Assembly (NCBI RefSeq): GCF_048544455.1 | Contig: NC_133526.1 | Location: forward strand, 12,416,001 to 12,480,000 | Length of the DNA stretch: 64,000 nucleotides | From: Silene latifolia | Lineage: Eukaryota; Streptophyta; Magnoliopsida; Caryophyllales; Caryophyllaceae | Direction of reading: 5' to 3' | Shown: positions 34,905 through 46,163 of the stretch, one piece after another | Layout of the letters: each line of letters starts with the position of its first letter | Numbering within the stretch: the first letter of the stretch is position 1 | Program-made: the position numbers and the translations under genes | Notes under the pieces: generated by a model | Seen by the model: the letters and a program-made list of their open reading frames with translations, nothing else | Databases searched by the model: none | What the model was told of the DNA's origin: nothing

Positions 34905-35189
34905 CCCAGCAGTTTCTACCGACGTCCTGCTGTTTTCAATAACTCTTGTTCCCCGCGAAGTTCGATTAAATCTCAGGTATGGTTTCTTCTTATGGCTGGC
35001 GAGCTTCCTTACGTAGTCTAATGGACTTTAAACGACCCTCCCCGATAGTCGACAGACTCTAAAATGTTCCCGACGACAGGTCCTTGGCTCAGACCCCTTG
35101 AGCCGCCTCGCGTCGCCATAGTCGTCAGGTTGTAATCTTCGATTGACCTGATGGCTATACTTTGACTTTCGCCTTGTCCAAGCCTCAGT

Positions 35190-35203
35190 CAAAGTGGGGG
35201 CTC
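35190..35203 (+). promoter_or_regulatory. Tat-1 polypurine tract
   Basis: CAAAGTGGGGGCTC immediately precedes the TGTAGAC start of the 3' LTR. The purine run AAAGTGGGGG would prime plus-strand DNA synthesis. Confidence 0.8.
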
Positions 35204-37626
35204 TGTAGACACCTCGTTTCTGCACCCCTCGCAAACCACCCGGTGATGATTGGGCCGCATGTTTGGTTCGCGGAACGATTTGTGACAGTTCGTAAGATTA
35301 TTGTCAAGTGTTTGCTCAAATATTAATGTCAACCTCTTAGTTGTCATCTACGTCCTGATACGGTCGTTTTGACAATAATTAGAGTACATTCGGAGTCCGA
35401 GTCAAAAACCGTCTCCATTTTCTGATAACTGTTAAATCCCGAGTCAGAATGTTCTGGAATGTTCCGGATATTTCTATTCCATATTTCTCAAATTTTATCT
35501 TTTGGCAAATAATATCCCGTAATATTTACATAAGATATTAAAGATAATCGAATTAATTCCGTCCTACCATAACTTAAATACGGAAATCTTTCTTAAGCAG
35601 GAGGAAACCTCCTGGGAATAGACGCAAGAGGGTCTGCGCCTCTTCCAAGAGACGCATGGGCTGCCGCGCCTCTTCCCGTGCCCTTCTTTGCATGATTTAC
35701 GTATCTTTTTTATATCTTTCCGAGATTCACCTCCAAAGAGTCTCCGAAACCCTATTCCTTCACGTGATTAGTATAAATAGGAGCTTTCGTTCCTCATATT
35801 TCTCACGCGAGTGTCCGCCCTTCTCTTCTCCCTTTGCATTCTAGACTTCGTTCTTACTAATTGGCGCCTACGTGCTTGGACTTCCGACCACGTAAGCTCG
35901 GATCTTTCCGGGTACCAGCCTCTCCGTTGCATGACCGACCAATTTGACCAACTACACAATAATCAATCTAATTAATCAATTTATTTCAATCGTTTTCCTC
36001 TTACGAGGGCACTTTCTTTACATTCGCGTCGAGCATTCACTAGTCGATACTTAGTCCTTCTCGTTCCGTCAACATGTAAGTCTGAGGGTGTTTAATCTCT
36101 CTTTTATTTATTGTATTTTATTATTGTATAACAATTGTAAGGTTTATGTCGAAAGTACCTCATTAAAACCGATTTCTAAAACCGTCTTTAAAACCTTTTT
36201 GCGGATTTCCGGTGAGATGGGGCGTCGAGAAAAGACGCAGCAACCGCTGCGCCTCTTCGAAGGAGCGCAGCACCTGCTGCGCCTCTTCGTGAGGCTGCCG
36301 CAGTTCCTGCTTCTTTTCTTCTTCCTCCGTCCTCTGTAATTCGTATCAAATTTATTTCTTTTGTTTTGTTCGTCTGTTAATTCTTCATCATGATAGTTTA
36401 ATAATTCATATGTATATTAACCATCATCATTAACATGTTTTAATCGTCATAAATCCGACTCAAATCCCAAATAATCAATATTTGCGGGTTTTTCGTCATT
36501 AAATTCAATTCGAGTTTTAGAGATTCAATTCGTTCATGTTGAGTTTCTGGGATTCATTGTTGATATATTTTCACCTGTTTAGTCATTAATCCGTCGTCAA
36601 TTCATCATGTTTAGTTAATAATTCGTTTAGTTAGTTAGTTTAATTAATCATTCATTAACATCGACCCTTCACATAATTAATCCGTTTATTTCCGTCTCAT
36701 CCATGTTTTACCGTTTTATGACCTCAATCATATGTAAATAATCTGCTAATAACTTTCATCCGAGTCTAAAATCGCAATCAATCCATTAATTTACCAATTA
36801 ACATTAACGGTTTGCAGTTCCGGCTTCACAGCCAGAACTCACCCTTGGAACAGACGCAGCAACTGCTGCGCCTCTTCCAAAGGGCGCAGTGCCTGCTGCG
36901 CCTGTTCCAGGATGAGTTCTGTCTCTGAACTCCTTTTCTGCCTTGACGTAGTTTAATTAGTTTACGTATTAATCAACTAATATTCGTATTATCACCTTCT
37001 GATCTGTCGTGTTTTATTCTTTTATTCCTTTTTCTCAAAGTATCCGTTTTAAAGGTATTTTCGACATAAATCGCCTATCCAATGTAATCGTTGTAGTTTT
37101 CATTATTGTAATTCATAATTATTATATTCCATTTATCATTTGTATGTTTCCACATGTAATTGAGCATTAAAATCCCTACTTCGACCCAATTGTATGCTAA
37201 TTACGTGTCAACCGACTTAGTAAATTCTCACATGTTAGGATTAATCTATGGATGTTGCATTGCATGCATATAGCCGACAATATATCAAGTGCGAATAACT
37301 TCCCTAATCATTAGTAGAGGCCGCTATCGAGGCGGGCGGGATTAGGTGTTCGATCAAAAGAGCTTCCTAATACGTACCCTCACCCCTTACTCCAGATCTC
37401 CGTGAGCACCCGTGTTCATTGGCATCCGCGAGAGTCATTCTAGACATAGAATGCTAAGGGTAACGATTGCTTAGTGTTCATGTCACTACTTTGTGTCTTG
37501 ACATGACACGAGGTATTCGAACGGTTCCAATTTCCCATAAAAATTGGTGGCGACTCCATACAAAATGCAAACGCTTGTTTTCGAGCCCCTTCACCAAGCG
37601 CCCCCGTGGGCGGCCCGCTGTCCACA
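35204..37626 (+). repeat. Tat-1 3' LTR
   Basis: The LTR begins TGTAGACACC after the polypurine tract and ends TGTCCACA, followed by the right target duplication GCGGT. It has the TATA box at 35772-35780 and hairpin clusters at about 35622-35680, 36235-36290 and 36854-36912. The last two clusters are more canonical here than in the 5' LTR, while the first is more eroded. Confidence 0.93.
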
Positions 37627-37629
37627 GCG

Positions 37630-37785
37630 GTGCACCATTTAATTGTCGGTATTGAATACTATGATCAACAACTTGATACAACACTTTTATTTTATTGGGA
37701 CTTCTTCCCATGTAAATTTGCAATAGTGGTGGTTCATGATAATAAACCACATAAAGGATGCGTTGCTGAATTGCGTAAAAATTGA
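37630..37785 (+). other. Protein-like open stretch beside the Tat-1 insertion
   Basis: A 51-codon open stretch reads VHHLIVGIEYYDQQLDTTLL, then FYWDFFPCKFAIVVVHDNKP and KGCVAELRKN before a stop. Its composition is protein-like (aromatic, balanced charge), but I do not recognise it. It begins at the right target duplication, so the retrotransposon could have landed in a coding exon. No matching upstream exon is evident in 19.0-19.8 kb. Confidence 0.25.
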
Positions 37786-37855
37786 TATCAAGTATTTCAA
37801 ATACCGTTAATTTTTCGAAATCGGCAATATTATTTCGTCATAATTCTAGGTATTG

Positions 37856-38359
37856 TGTGAACCCCCACTATAATGCGGAAAATATAACTTATAAATTAAA
37901 GCGGAAATTTATGATATTTTAAATTTTTTTATTACTAGTTAAAGATTAACACGCGGGTGCCAAAATGAAATGAAACAAATACAACAATAGACAAATTTAG
38001 GTTATTACAACCCAAGTCTAGAAAGCGGAGAAAAGAAATCCCACGAATAAACAAATAAAGGGTTTCTAAACTAGCAAACAAAGGTCCAAGGGTTTAGTTC
38101 TTGTATGGGTGGAGGGATAAGAGTAGGATGAAGGCCCAAAGTCATCTTAGGCTCAAACTATCATTTTAAGTCGATTTTACCCTAAAATACAACTCGGACC
38201 TACTACAAACTTAAGACGGATATATATTTTTTTATCAACATTAATATTATTTTACATGTAAAGCCGCATTTTTATAAAAACGGTTTTAAAATACAAATAA
38301 AATAATAAAATGGCTAATTAAATTATAAATGCCAACACGAAAAATTCGTGGGTGTTACA
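37856..38359. mobile_element. Short solo LTR (504 bp) of a chromovirus-like family, TSD TATTG
   Basis: The ends are TGTGAACCCCC and GGGTGTTACA, flanked by identical TATTG (37851-37855 and 38360-38364). Long stretches match the LTR at 55360-58481: AAATTAAAGCGGAAATTTATG, AGATTAACACGCGGGTGCCA and AGTCTAGAAAGCGG. At 504 bp it lacks about 2.6 kb of that LTR's middle. It is a solo LTR, with internal deletion or from a short subfamily. Confidence 0.8.
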
Positions 38360-38962
38360 TATTGAATACTGATAAAAGGGGGACATGGTAGTGGACTGGG
38401 CAGAAGGTGGACAGTAGGCGGGTGGTAGGTGGCCAAGGTGGAGGTGGTGTGTGGCCAGGAAGGGGGTGGTAGTACGTGATTATAAGTTAGTTTTTTTAAA
38501 AAAAAAAAAAATCTTCTATGTAGTACAATGAGGGGGATAAATGAGAAGGGTAAAATGGTCATAAGTGTACTGTATTGAGTAAATTGTGTACTGCGAAAAT
38601 CAGCACCCTAAATTAGTGACAACATAACATGAAACATATATAATAATATAAAAAAGATAACATTAGGCACATTTTTAAGTGATAATGTAACACCCCGAAA
38701 ATTAGGGTGAGCTTAAAAATATGTGGAAAATATTTTCGCTAAAATAAATTTTTAGAAAGAAACGAGAATATTTGTAATGCAGATTGCAAATTTGAATAAT
38801 AAAGAAAGTCATATGTCGATTTGAAAACCGAATAGAAAACCGATAATAATCACTTGAAACGGAAAAGAGAAAGAAAAGAAAGAATGTGTGATAACTATAC
38901 TTACGAACGCATACTAACACGTATATAAAATGTTACTTCAAGGTGAAGTACTCGGGAATTAA

Positions 38963-39258
38963 GGGGTTGTTTGGTTGCCTTCCAAATTCATAGGAATTGG
39001 AAAATCATGGGAAGTAGCTAAATGAAGGTTTGTTTGGTTGCCCAATTCATGGGAAGTAGAACTTCCTATGAAACTCCAATTCTTACATAATGTAGGAAGT
39101 CACTTATGTAGCCCCTCCTAGGTAAGTGGGAGTTCCCACATGAATTCAAGTTCCCACATCCAACCAAACAAGATTTCTACAATTCACATGATTTTCAACT
39201 TCACATGAATTTAATCTTCCCGGGAATTCTATCTTTCTATGGTGAACCAAACGACTCC
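38963..39258. mobile_element. Tourist-like (PIF/Harbinger) MITE, TSD TAA
   Basis: 296 bp with inverted ends GGGGTTGTTTGGTTGCC and GGTGAACCAAACGACTCC. They are flanked by the 3-bp duplication TAA (38960-38962 and 39259-39261). The TWA target and TTTGGTT-rich ends fit Tourist MITEs. A TTTGTTTGGTTGCCCAATTC subrepeat lies inside at about 39029. Confidence 0.8.
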
Positions 39259-40337
39259 TAAGTTACATTAATGTTAGTATCGTATCGTTACTAAAATTAA
39301 CTCGAATAAGGTTAGAACTAGCCTACCCATTCATCGTAATTAGAAAACTCTTCTACATCATTCTAAGGGGATTAGTTATCAGTTATTGCTTCATCATCTG
39401 AACCGAATCATTTGTTTACGTTTGTGATTGTTTGTGTTGGAATATAGAGATCAATTGAGCCATGTAGTTCTTGAACTGGATTTAACTTGATTTTTTTTAG
39501 TGAGGTGGATATTTTACAGAGTAGTCAATGATGATGATAATAGTACATGATTCTATTTTGGGGGCGTGATAAGGTCTCGGCTTGGAGGCGATTATTTGTT
39601 CGTATAAGATTAGAATAATGGTGTTTAACTAGTCGAATAATGAATTGGTTTGTAGAGGAATCAATAATCAAGTTCAGTAGCATGAGTTTATTAGTTTTTT
39701 TTGGCTCATCATTATTTATTGGAGACTAATTCAAGTTTGAAAATTGAGATGATTTCATCTCGGCATTAAAGACAATTCGACCCTATTTATTTAATTGAGG
39801 TTGCTAGTTTAAGTGCTAATTATAGGATTATGTGGTGAAAGGTTTGCTATATTATGAATTACTTTATCATTATACGTAAGTAGCAAGAGTAGTTATTCAT
39901 CTAATTGTTCTTATATCCATCTTGGTGAGATGAGATTAATCCCATCTAATAGTACCGTCTTAAGCAAGACTAGCTCAAGGACGTATATGGGCCGAGAGAT
40001 GTAGGTTGAATTATTAATTGATAGAGTTTAGGACTGAGTTTGATTTAGTACTTTGGTGATCCTAATTGTGAGTTATACTTTGATCATGGTAATTAGAGTA
40101 TATGAAATTATACGTAAAGAATGGTGCCTATATGGTTATATCCGTTGTTGGTAGCTTTGTTGGCATGATAAATTATATTTTCACTTAGGGACATGATCCA
40201 AAGTTGTATTGTACACAGTTTAATTTTTGGTATTGTGTGCATATTGTCGTTTCTTTTGACCATCACTTGTGGGTAAGCTATATAACGGATATATATCCCA
40301 GTAAGAAATGATGCATTTCTCTTTATTATAGGAGGAT

Positions 40338-40946
40338 TGTTGTGCGAAAGCGATACATAGTAGATGCAAAAATAAAAGACACACAATATTTAACGTGGTT
40401 CACTATCAATGCGATAGCTACATCCACCAGGGCGAGGGAGAATAATTCACTATGTTGGGAGAATTACAGATTACAAAAGATGAGCACAGAGTTTTTCTAG
40501 ATCTGCCTCTTAAAACTCTCAATGTGTTTGCCTCACAAATCTCTCCTTCAAGAATAGCTAGGTTAGGGTAGAGTTTATATATTAAGCTACCCTAACAAAG
40601 ACTAATACAATTAGGAAATAAAATAATAAACAAACTTACTTAAACTAAGCTAAAGAAGAAATTTAACGCCTAAACACATGACGTCGGCTACAACTAGGAC
40701 TAGGAAAGTGGAGGGCCCACTATCTTTACCATATTATGGTAATTGTCACGTAGAAACAAAGTCAAAGCAATTCCCATAAATTAATGCCTGACATACGCAC
40801 AAAATTAGCACAAGGCAACATATATTACTGCGACCCGCATAGACACACACGACTCTCCTCCCATATTGTTGCTCCTCTTTTCTTCCTTAGTCTCACCATA
40901 ATCAAATTCCAACATACCAATGCGACATACGAGTCACATTCTAACA
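40338..40946 (-). repeat. copia 3' LTR (minus-strand sense)
   Basis: 609 bp, the near-identical partner of 42737-43345, with TG...CA ends and AGGAT outside. Confidence 0.92.
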
Positions 40947-41079
40947 ATTTTCCACCTTGACTCGGACAGTCGCATTTAGCAAACGACTTCCAAATCACTC
41001 GACCACTATACAAGTCACTCAAGTAGACTTATATCTGCCATGTTCTAGCAAATTGAGCTCTCACACTAGAACACCATAG

Positions 41080-41200
41080 ACTCCACCTTGAGTCTATAAC
41101 CATCCAATATACCCTGGACTGGGTCTGCCGTCCAATAAGCCCTGGACTAGGCCTGCGTCCATTTAGCCCTGGACCGGGCCGCTCAAGGATGCTCCACCTT
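41080..41200. repeat. Imperfect short tandem repeats in the copia interior
   Basis: On the + strand CCCTGGACTGGGTCTGC, CCCTGGACTAGGCCTGC and CCCTGGACCGGGCCGC recur about every 30 bases with TCCAAT(A/T) linkers. They fill the place where RT would be, between the truncated integrase and the polypurine tract. Confidence 0.6.
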
Positions 41201-41204
41201 AAGC

Positions 41205-42693
41205 TCAGCACCCCGAAGCCGAAGGGTCAGGGACTTCTTTTGTTTTATGAGCACTGTTGCTAAATTTATATCTGTGTTTCTTACCAAACACACGCTGCTC
41301 ATTAAACTCAAGGTTATTCACCTTGACACCCTTAAGAAGATCCCTCTTGCACAATTGTTGTATCCCTCTATCACCCATATGACGACCAAGCTGCTTATGC
41401 CAAACCTTAGTCTTCTTCTTGTGATTCACGGATGCACAACTTGCAAAATTAGTCAGTGTTTCACCTTGCAATACATACAAGGAATTTTGTTTGACACCTT
41501 TCAGCACCAAACTAGAACCCTTCGTGACAGACAAAATCTCCCCTTTACTCTGGAACTCATATCCTAAATCACTTAATAAACCAAGTGATATAAGATTCTT
41601 CCCTAAAGCTGGAACATGTCTCACATTAGTCAAAGTACACTTCTTACCCTCAGCCGTCTTCACCTTGATTGACCCAATACCTACTACCTCACAAGTAGCA
41701 TTGTTACCAACAACAACGCGACCCTCATTAAAGGACTCATAAGTATTAAACCAATGCTTGTGTGGACACATATGATAAGAACACCCCGAATCTAGAATCC
41801 AACGATCAATAGGACGAATGAATCAACCACAAGTGCATAGTCCGCCTCAGAATCGTACTCCAAATTCTTACTTTGAACTACAGCCGCATTAGACTTAGCT
41901 TTCAACTTAGGACAACTAGGTCTTTTATGCCCGGGTTCTTTACATAGATAACAGATAACAGAATTTTCAGCAGTATTCGTGTCTGGAATATTAGCCTTAG
42001 TCTTTTTCTTCCGAACTCCACCCTTTTTAGTATTATCAACAACTAAACCTGCCCCTGATCCGTTTTCTAAGTCAACAGTTGCTTTTTGTCGCAACTCCCT
42101 AGTGCAAAGTGCTGACTTCACTTCCTCTAGGGTCAATGTTTCTTTACCAAGAACAAAAGAATCCACAAAATTCCCATACGACGCAGGTAAAGAAACCAAA
42201 GCGGAGAATTAAAGCGAAGATCTTCATCCTCAATCTTAACATCTATATTACGCAGATCTAGTAATATAGTATTATATTTGTCTAGATGATCACGAAGTGA
42301 CATACCTATCTGCATCTTGAAAGAGAACAGACGTTGTTTCAACAACAACTTATTGGTGAGCGACTTTGTCATGTACAAACTCTCCAATTTCAGCCATAAC
42401 CCCATTGCAGTCGACTCATCGGCTACCTCAGTTAGGACATCGTCTGACAAACTCAACAAGATCGATGAATGAGCCCTCTCCTCCATTGTTAACAAGGCAG
42501 GATCTTCCGTCTCAGTCACCCTAGGTTCAACACCCGCAGCCGAAGCTTCGGTATTCGTCACCTTCGTGGAGAAACCCGGCGTCAGGGGTTTCCAGATGCA
42601 CCGCTCCTTTAGCAAAGCCCTCATCTTTATCTGCCATAGTGCAAAACTATTCCTCCCGTCGAACTTCTCAATCCTTATAGTGTCAGTTGCCAT
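41205..42693 (-). pseudogene. gag-pol: copia gag-protease-preintegrase, two frameshifts, truncated integrase
   Basis: The frame starts MATDTIRIEKFDGRN at 42693. A UBN2-type gag follows (FALWQIKMRALL, MGLWLKLESLYMTKSL, LKQRLFSFKMQ..SLRDHLDKY). After a frameshift near 42205 come SLPASYGNFVDSFVLGKETL and the zinc knuckle CYLCKEPGHKRPSC. After a second shift near 41820 comes the protease motif LDSGCSYHMC, then VGIGSIKVKT, NVRHVPALGKNLISLG and the pre-integrase KVWHKQLGRHMGDRGIQQL. The integrase breaks off after a few residues (..KHRYKFSNSAHK) and stops at about 41205. No RT is present. Gag and protease would act in particle assembly if the frame were intact. Confidence 0.88.
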
Positions 42694-42736
42694 CTTCTCC
42701 TCCCTGGATCCAAAAAACCTAAGCTCTGGTGCCAAT

Positions 42737-43345
42737 TGTTGTGCGGAAGCGATACAGAGTAGATGCAAAAATAAAAGACACACAATATTTAACGTGGTTC
42801 ACTATCAATGCGATAGCTACATCCACCAGGGCGAGGGAGAATAATTCACTATGTTGGGAGAATTACAGATTACAAAAGATGAGCACAGAGTTTTTCTAGA
42901 TCTGCCTCTTAAAACTCTCAATGTGTTTGCCTCACAAATCTCTCCTTCAAGAATAGCTAGGTTAGGGTAGAGTTTATATATTAAGCTACCCTAACAAAGA
43001 CTAATACAATTAGGAAATAAAATAATAAACAAACTTACTTAAACTAAGCTAAAGAAGAAATTTAACGCCTAAACACATGACGTCGGCTACAACTAGGACT
43101 AGGAAAGTGGAGGGCCCACTATCTTTACCATATTATGGTAATTGTCACGTAGAAACAAAGTCAAAGCAATTCCCATAAATTAATGCCCGACATACGCACA
43201 AAATTAGCACAAGGCAACATATATTATCACGACCCGCATAGACACACACGACTCTCCTCCCATATTGTTGCTCCTCTTTTCTTCCTTAGTCTCACCATAA
43301 TCAAATTCCGACATACCAATGCGACATACGAGTCACATTCTAACA
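42737..43345 (-). repeat. copia 5' LTR (minus-strand sense)
   Basis: 609 bp, beginning at the gag-proximal primer-binding side and ending at the AGGAT target duplication. See the paired LTR at 40338-40946. Confidence 0.92.
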
Positions 43346-43553
43346 AGGATAATTCTTTGTTTTAAATTAATGTTTATGAAACTTCATGATTTGTTTTATG
43401 AAACTTCATGATTTGTGTGAATGTAGTTTGGATATTTTTAAGTAATTATACTATTTTCTGTCTAAGATGACAACTCAGCTTTGTCTCGGAATTTTACATA
43501 TTATTTAGCATATTTGTTAAAGTTCAAAGTCATAAGATAAGAATATTATAATT

Positions 43554-43744
43554 GGGCTCACAACCCGCAGCGGCGAGCCTAGAGAATTAAAGTTGAGCTC
43601 ATAACCCGCAGTGGCGAGCCTAGAGAATTAAAGTTGAGCTCAAAATCCGCAGTGGCGAGCCTAGAGAATTCAAGTTGAGCTCAGAACCCGTAGTGGTGAG
43701 CCTAGAGAATTATAGTGTGGCTCACAGCCCGTAGTGGCGAGCCG
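43554..43744. repeat. 41-bp tandem array (about 5 units) in the solo LTR
   Basis: The unit GAGCTCA(T/C)AACCCGCAGTGG plus CGAGCCTAGAGAATTAAAGTT repeats about five times with a few substitutions. Each unit holds the inverted pair GGCTC/GAGCC. The last unit is the most diverged. Confidence 0.85.
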
Positions 43745-44385
43745 AGCAAATGAAAAGGCATGTAGTAGTCGTATGAGCTAGAGTTAATCCTGCCTTAGTC
43801 ATTATATACATGACATAGAGATGTGCATTTAACATCTATGGCTAGTTGTTTCTTATTAACCATTTTAGTCTCAAAGAAGTAAAGTTTCTTACTAAATGAA
43901 ACAATTCCGTTTTCCTTTTATATTGTTGTAATATTTAAATTTATAGACCTCGTTTATATTGAGCTATTATCTATTATTCAGTGGCTGACGCGTTTCTCTC
44001 TTTTGGGCTACCCGTCATGGGTAGACCACCTCTGTTTTCTGGTTTTGTTTCAGGTTACTTCCGCAGTTCCGCTGCTGGAAAAAGGAAAAAAAATTAAAAT
44101 AAAAATAGATTTTATTTCAAGTCAAGTTTTATTAGAAACTTTGTAAAAGTTTTATTTCATTTTATATAAGGAGATGTATTCTGAAATAAGAGACTTTGTA
44201 TTTTGATTATAACATCCTTGTATTTCGGCCAGTTTTTTTTTTTTATGTAAACGTTAATTTTAATTTAGCCGAAATTTCAGAGGTGTTACAGATAAGCTAA
44301 GTGGCATAACTATGTGATTTCAAAGAAGTCATATTGCATATTTTTCTTCAAATGATCCCACTAATATTTACTCTTACAATTATAA

Positions 44386-45279
44386 TCTTATAAGAAACTA
44401 ATAAAGGTAATAAACTTTTTATCTCCCTCCGCTTGAATACCTTATTCAATTCACCATTAACTTTTAACTACACTTTTCATCTTTTTTCTTCATAATTCAT
44501 TTCTCAAGTTCCTTTATAATGATTCATATTTTTAGTTTACCATGAAAACTTTTATGAAATTATGGCTTCTTAATTCTTACTTTTTTTTTATCTCGAGATG
44601 ATAATGTTTATTCCATAAGCATAACAATAGACATGATTTTTTTTATCATCCTAAAGCTCATTTGTTTTTCTCATGTTCTCTTTTAATTTCCATTATAATA
44701 ATCTACTCTCATTTGATAATGTTTTATTGTATTTAACGGGGATCTCATTTTGGCATAATACTAATTTGTATGTACAATTGATAAATTTCAGGAGGAAGAC
44801 ATACTTGGATATCAATACATGAAAAATGACAACTTATAAGTATGTGTATTTTTATAAGTTAGCATGTTTCTCAAATTTTTCCTAGATTTTTTTTTCGGAG
44901 ATTTCCTATTTTAACCAATACATGACAATAATTTGGGGCCATTATGGCTCTGGATATCGAAGAGACAACGACCATGGAAATAGTTTGGTTATTTACTAAA
45001 TCCGTATCATGTATCATTTAACGCTTAATTGATTGATATGTTATACCTCACTAATTAGTTGGCTTATGTATCATTGTATTCCTACTTTCATTAGTGCGTG
45101 TTTATTTAGATCTTACTAGACGATCCTATTAACATTAATACGACACCAAATATCATCACTAGGTGCTCAATAAGTCACTAGCATGAGTTGATGTAAAATG
45201 ATGTACAATAGATAAAAAATAAGTCATGAAACCATAACTTTAAATGACACCTGTGAATTTTCACGGGCCACAAAACTAG
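44386..45279 (+). mobile_element. Candidate Helitron, 3' hairpin + CTAG^T
   Basis: The 3' end is better supported: stem CC(T)GTGAA / TTCACGGG at 45250-45267, then CCACAAAACTAG and T. The 5' end A^TCTTATAAGAAACTAATAAA is a guess based on TC after A and AT-rich start motifs. The interior is non-coding. Confidence 0.4.
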
Positions 45280-46132
45280 TTTAAATTTAATATCAAATAC
45301 TTGTACAAAAACAAAATCGTAAGTTTCTAAATATAGAATACTATATTTTATTAAATTAAGATAACGTGTCTCATATCCTAAATTTCATGAGGTGTCGTGT
45401 CACGTGTCCGTATCTGTTTCGGTGTTACCTAGGCCATATGGGACTTGGTGGTATTTCTGCGGAGGTTCATGATTTAATAGATGTAGCAAACACTTGTTTC
45501 CTTCTAATAATTCTAACATTTTTTAACTACCAGAATTCGTAGGTCCTATAGGAAGATCATAAATGTTTCCTTATACTACATTAGAAATAAAAATTTCTTA
45601 TTGATTTGGGAAGACACGTTCATACTCCTGACCTAAGTTTTTCTTTTAACTATATTTGCCTTTGATAAAAAAAAATAGTTATGCTATCTCTTGGTGGGCT
45701 ACCTCCTCATATTAAGTGCTCGTGAATTCTATGCCATTCGAAAATTCCTCATTGTTTATGTGAAAACCTCTATGATCACAATTCACAACTCATATAGTTA
45801 GCTAAATTACAAATTTTAAGGTCTATCATTAATCATTAATACTATTAAAACAAAAGCCAGTATACACAAAAATTACTACGTGTCAGATTGTTGTTAATTT
45901 ACCGTATATTTATACGCGTAGCTGTGCAAGTACATAACTTCAATATACTTCCACTAAAGTAAAAAATACCCACTACTTACATTCTCCTAACTCATGTTTT
46001 ATGCTGGCATCATAGACCAAACATTATATAACTCTGATTTGTGCTTTCGTATAGTTAATCTTAATTCATCTTTACTTCGTTCATTTCATTCTTAGGTAAT
46101 GATATTTTCACACTCTTATAATGGTATATGGT

Positions 46133-46134
<2 letters not shown>

Positions 46135-46163
<29 letters not shown>
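46135..46163. repeat. Poly(T) tract
   Basis: About 29 uninterrupted T residues in AT-rich non-coding DNA. Confidence 0.85.

Larger units (their letters stand above)
19791..37626 (+). mobile_element. Complete Tat-clade Ty3/gypsy retrotransposon (Tat-1, Retand/Ogre-like), 17.8 kb
   Basis: Two LTRs of about 2.42 kb (19791-22212 and 35204-37626) start TGTAGACACC and end TGTCCAC(A). They are flanked by the 5-bp target duplication GCGGT (19786-19790 and 37627-37631). Inside, in order, are a primer-binding site, gag, RT, RNase H, a second RNase H, integrase, two antisense spliced genes, tandem repeats and a polypurine tract. The size, the second RNase H and antisense extra frames are known traits of the Tat lineage (Ogre, Retand). 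The LTRs are nearly identical over most of their length, which suggests a fairly recent insertion. The coding regions carry several disruptions and no protease was found, so the copy is probably not autonomous. Confidence 0.93.
40338..43345 (-). mobile_element. Internally deleted Ty1/copia element, TSD AGGAT
   Basis: Two 609-bp LTRs (40338-40946 and 42737-43345), TGTTGTGCG...TCTAACA, differ at only about half a dozen sites by eye. The target duplication AGGAT flanks them (40333-40337, 43346-43350). Read on the minus strand, ATTGGCACCAGAGCTTAGG follows the 5' LTR (initiator-Met-like primer site) and AAGGTGGAAAAT precedes the 3' LTR (polypurine tract). The 1.79-kb interior keeps gag, protease and the start of integrase but has lost RT and RNase H. 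It is a young, non-autonomous copy nested in the solo LTR. Confidence 0.92.
38686..44290. mobile_element. Solo LTR (~2.3 kb net) with nested copia and MITE, TSD GATAA
   Basis: It starts TGTAACACCCCGAAAATTAG and ends TTTCAGAGGTGTTACA, with GATAA on both sides (38681-38685 and 44291-44295). Removing the nested copia element (40338-43345) and Tourist-like MITE (38963-39258) with their duplications leaves about 2.3 kb. There is no primer-binding site, coding region or polypurine tract, so it is a recombined solo LTR of a gypsy-type element. It carries a 41-bp tandem array. Confidence 0.83.

Noticed and set aside
43554..43744. CRISPR-like regular repeat array
   Set aside because: The 41-bp units are contiguous with no spacers and lie in a plant LTR; it is a tandem repeat.
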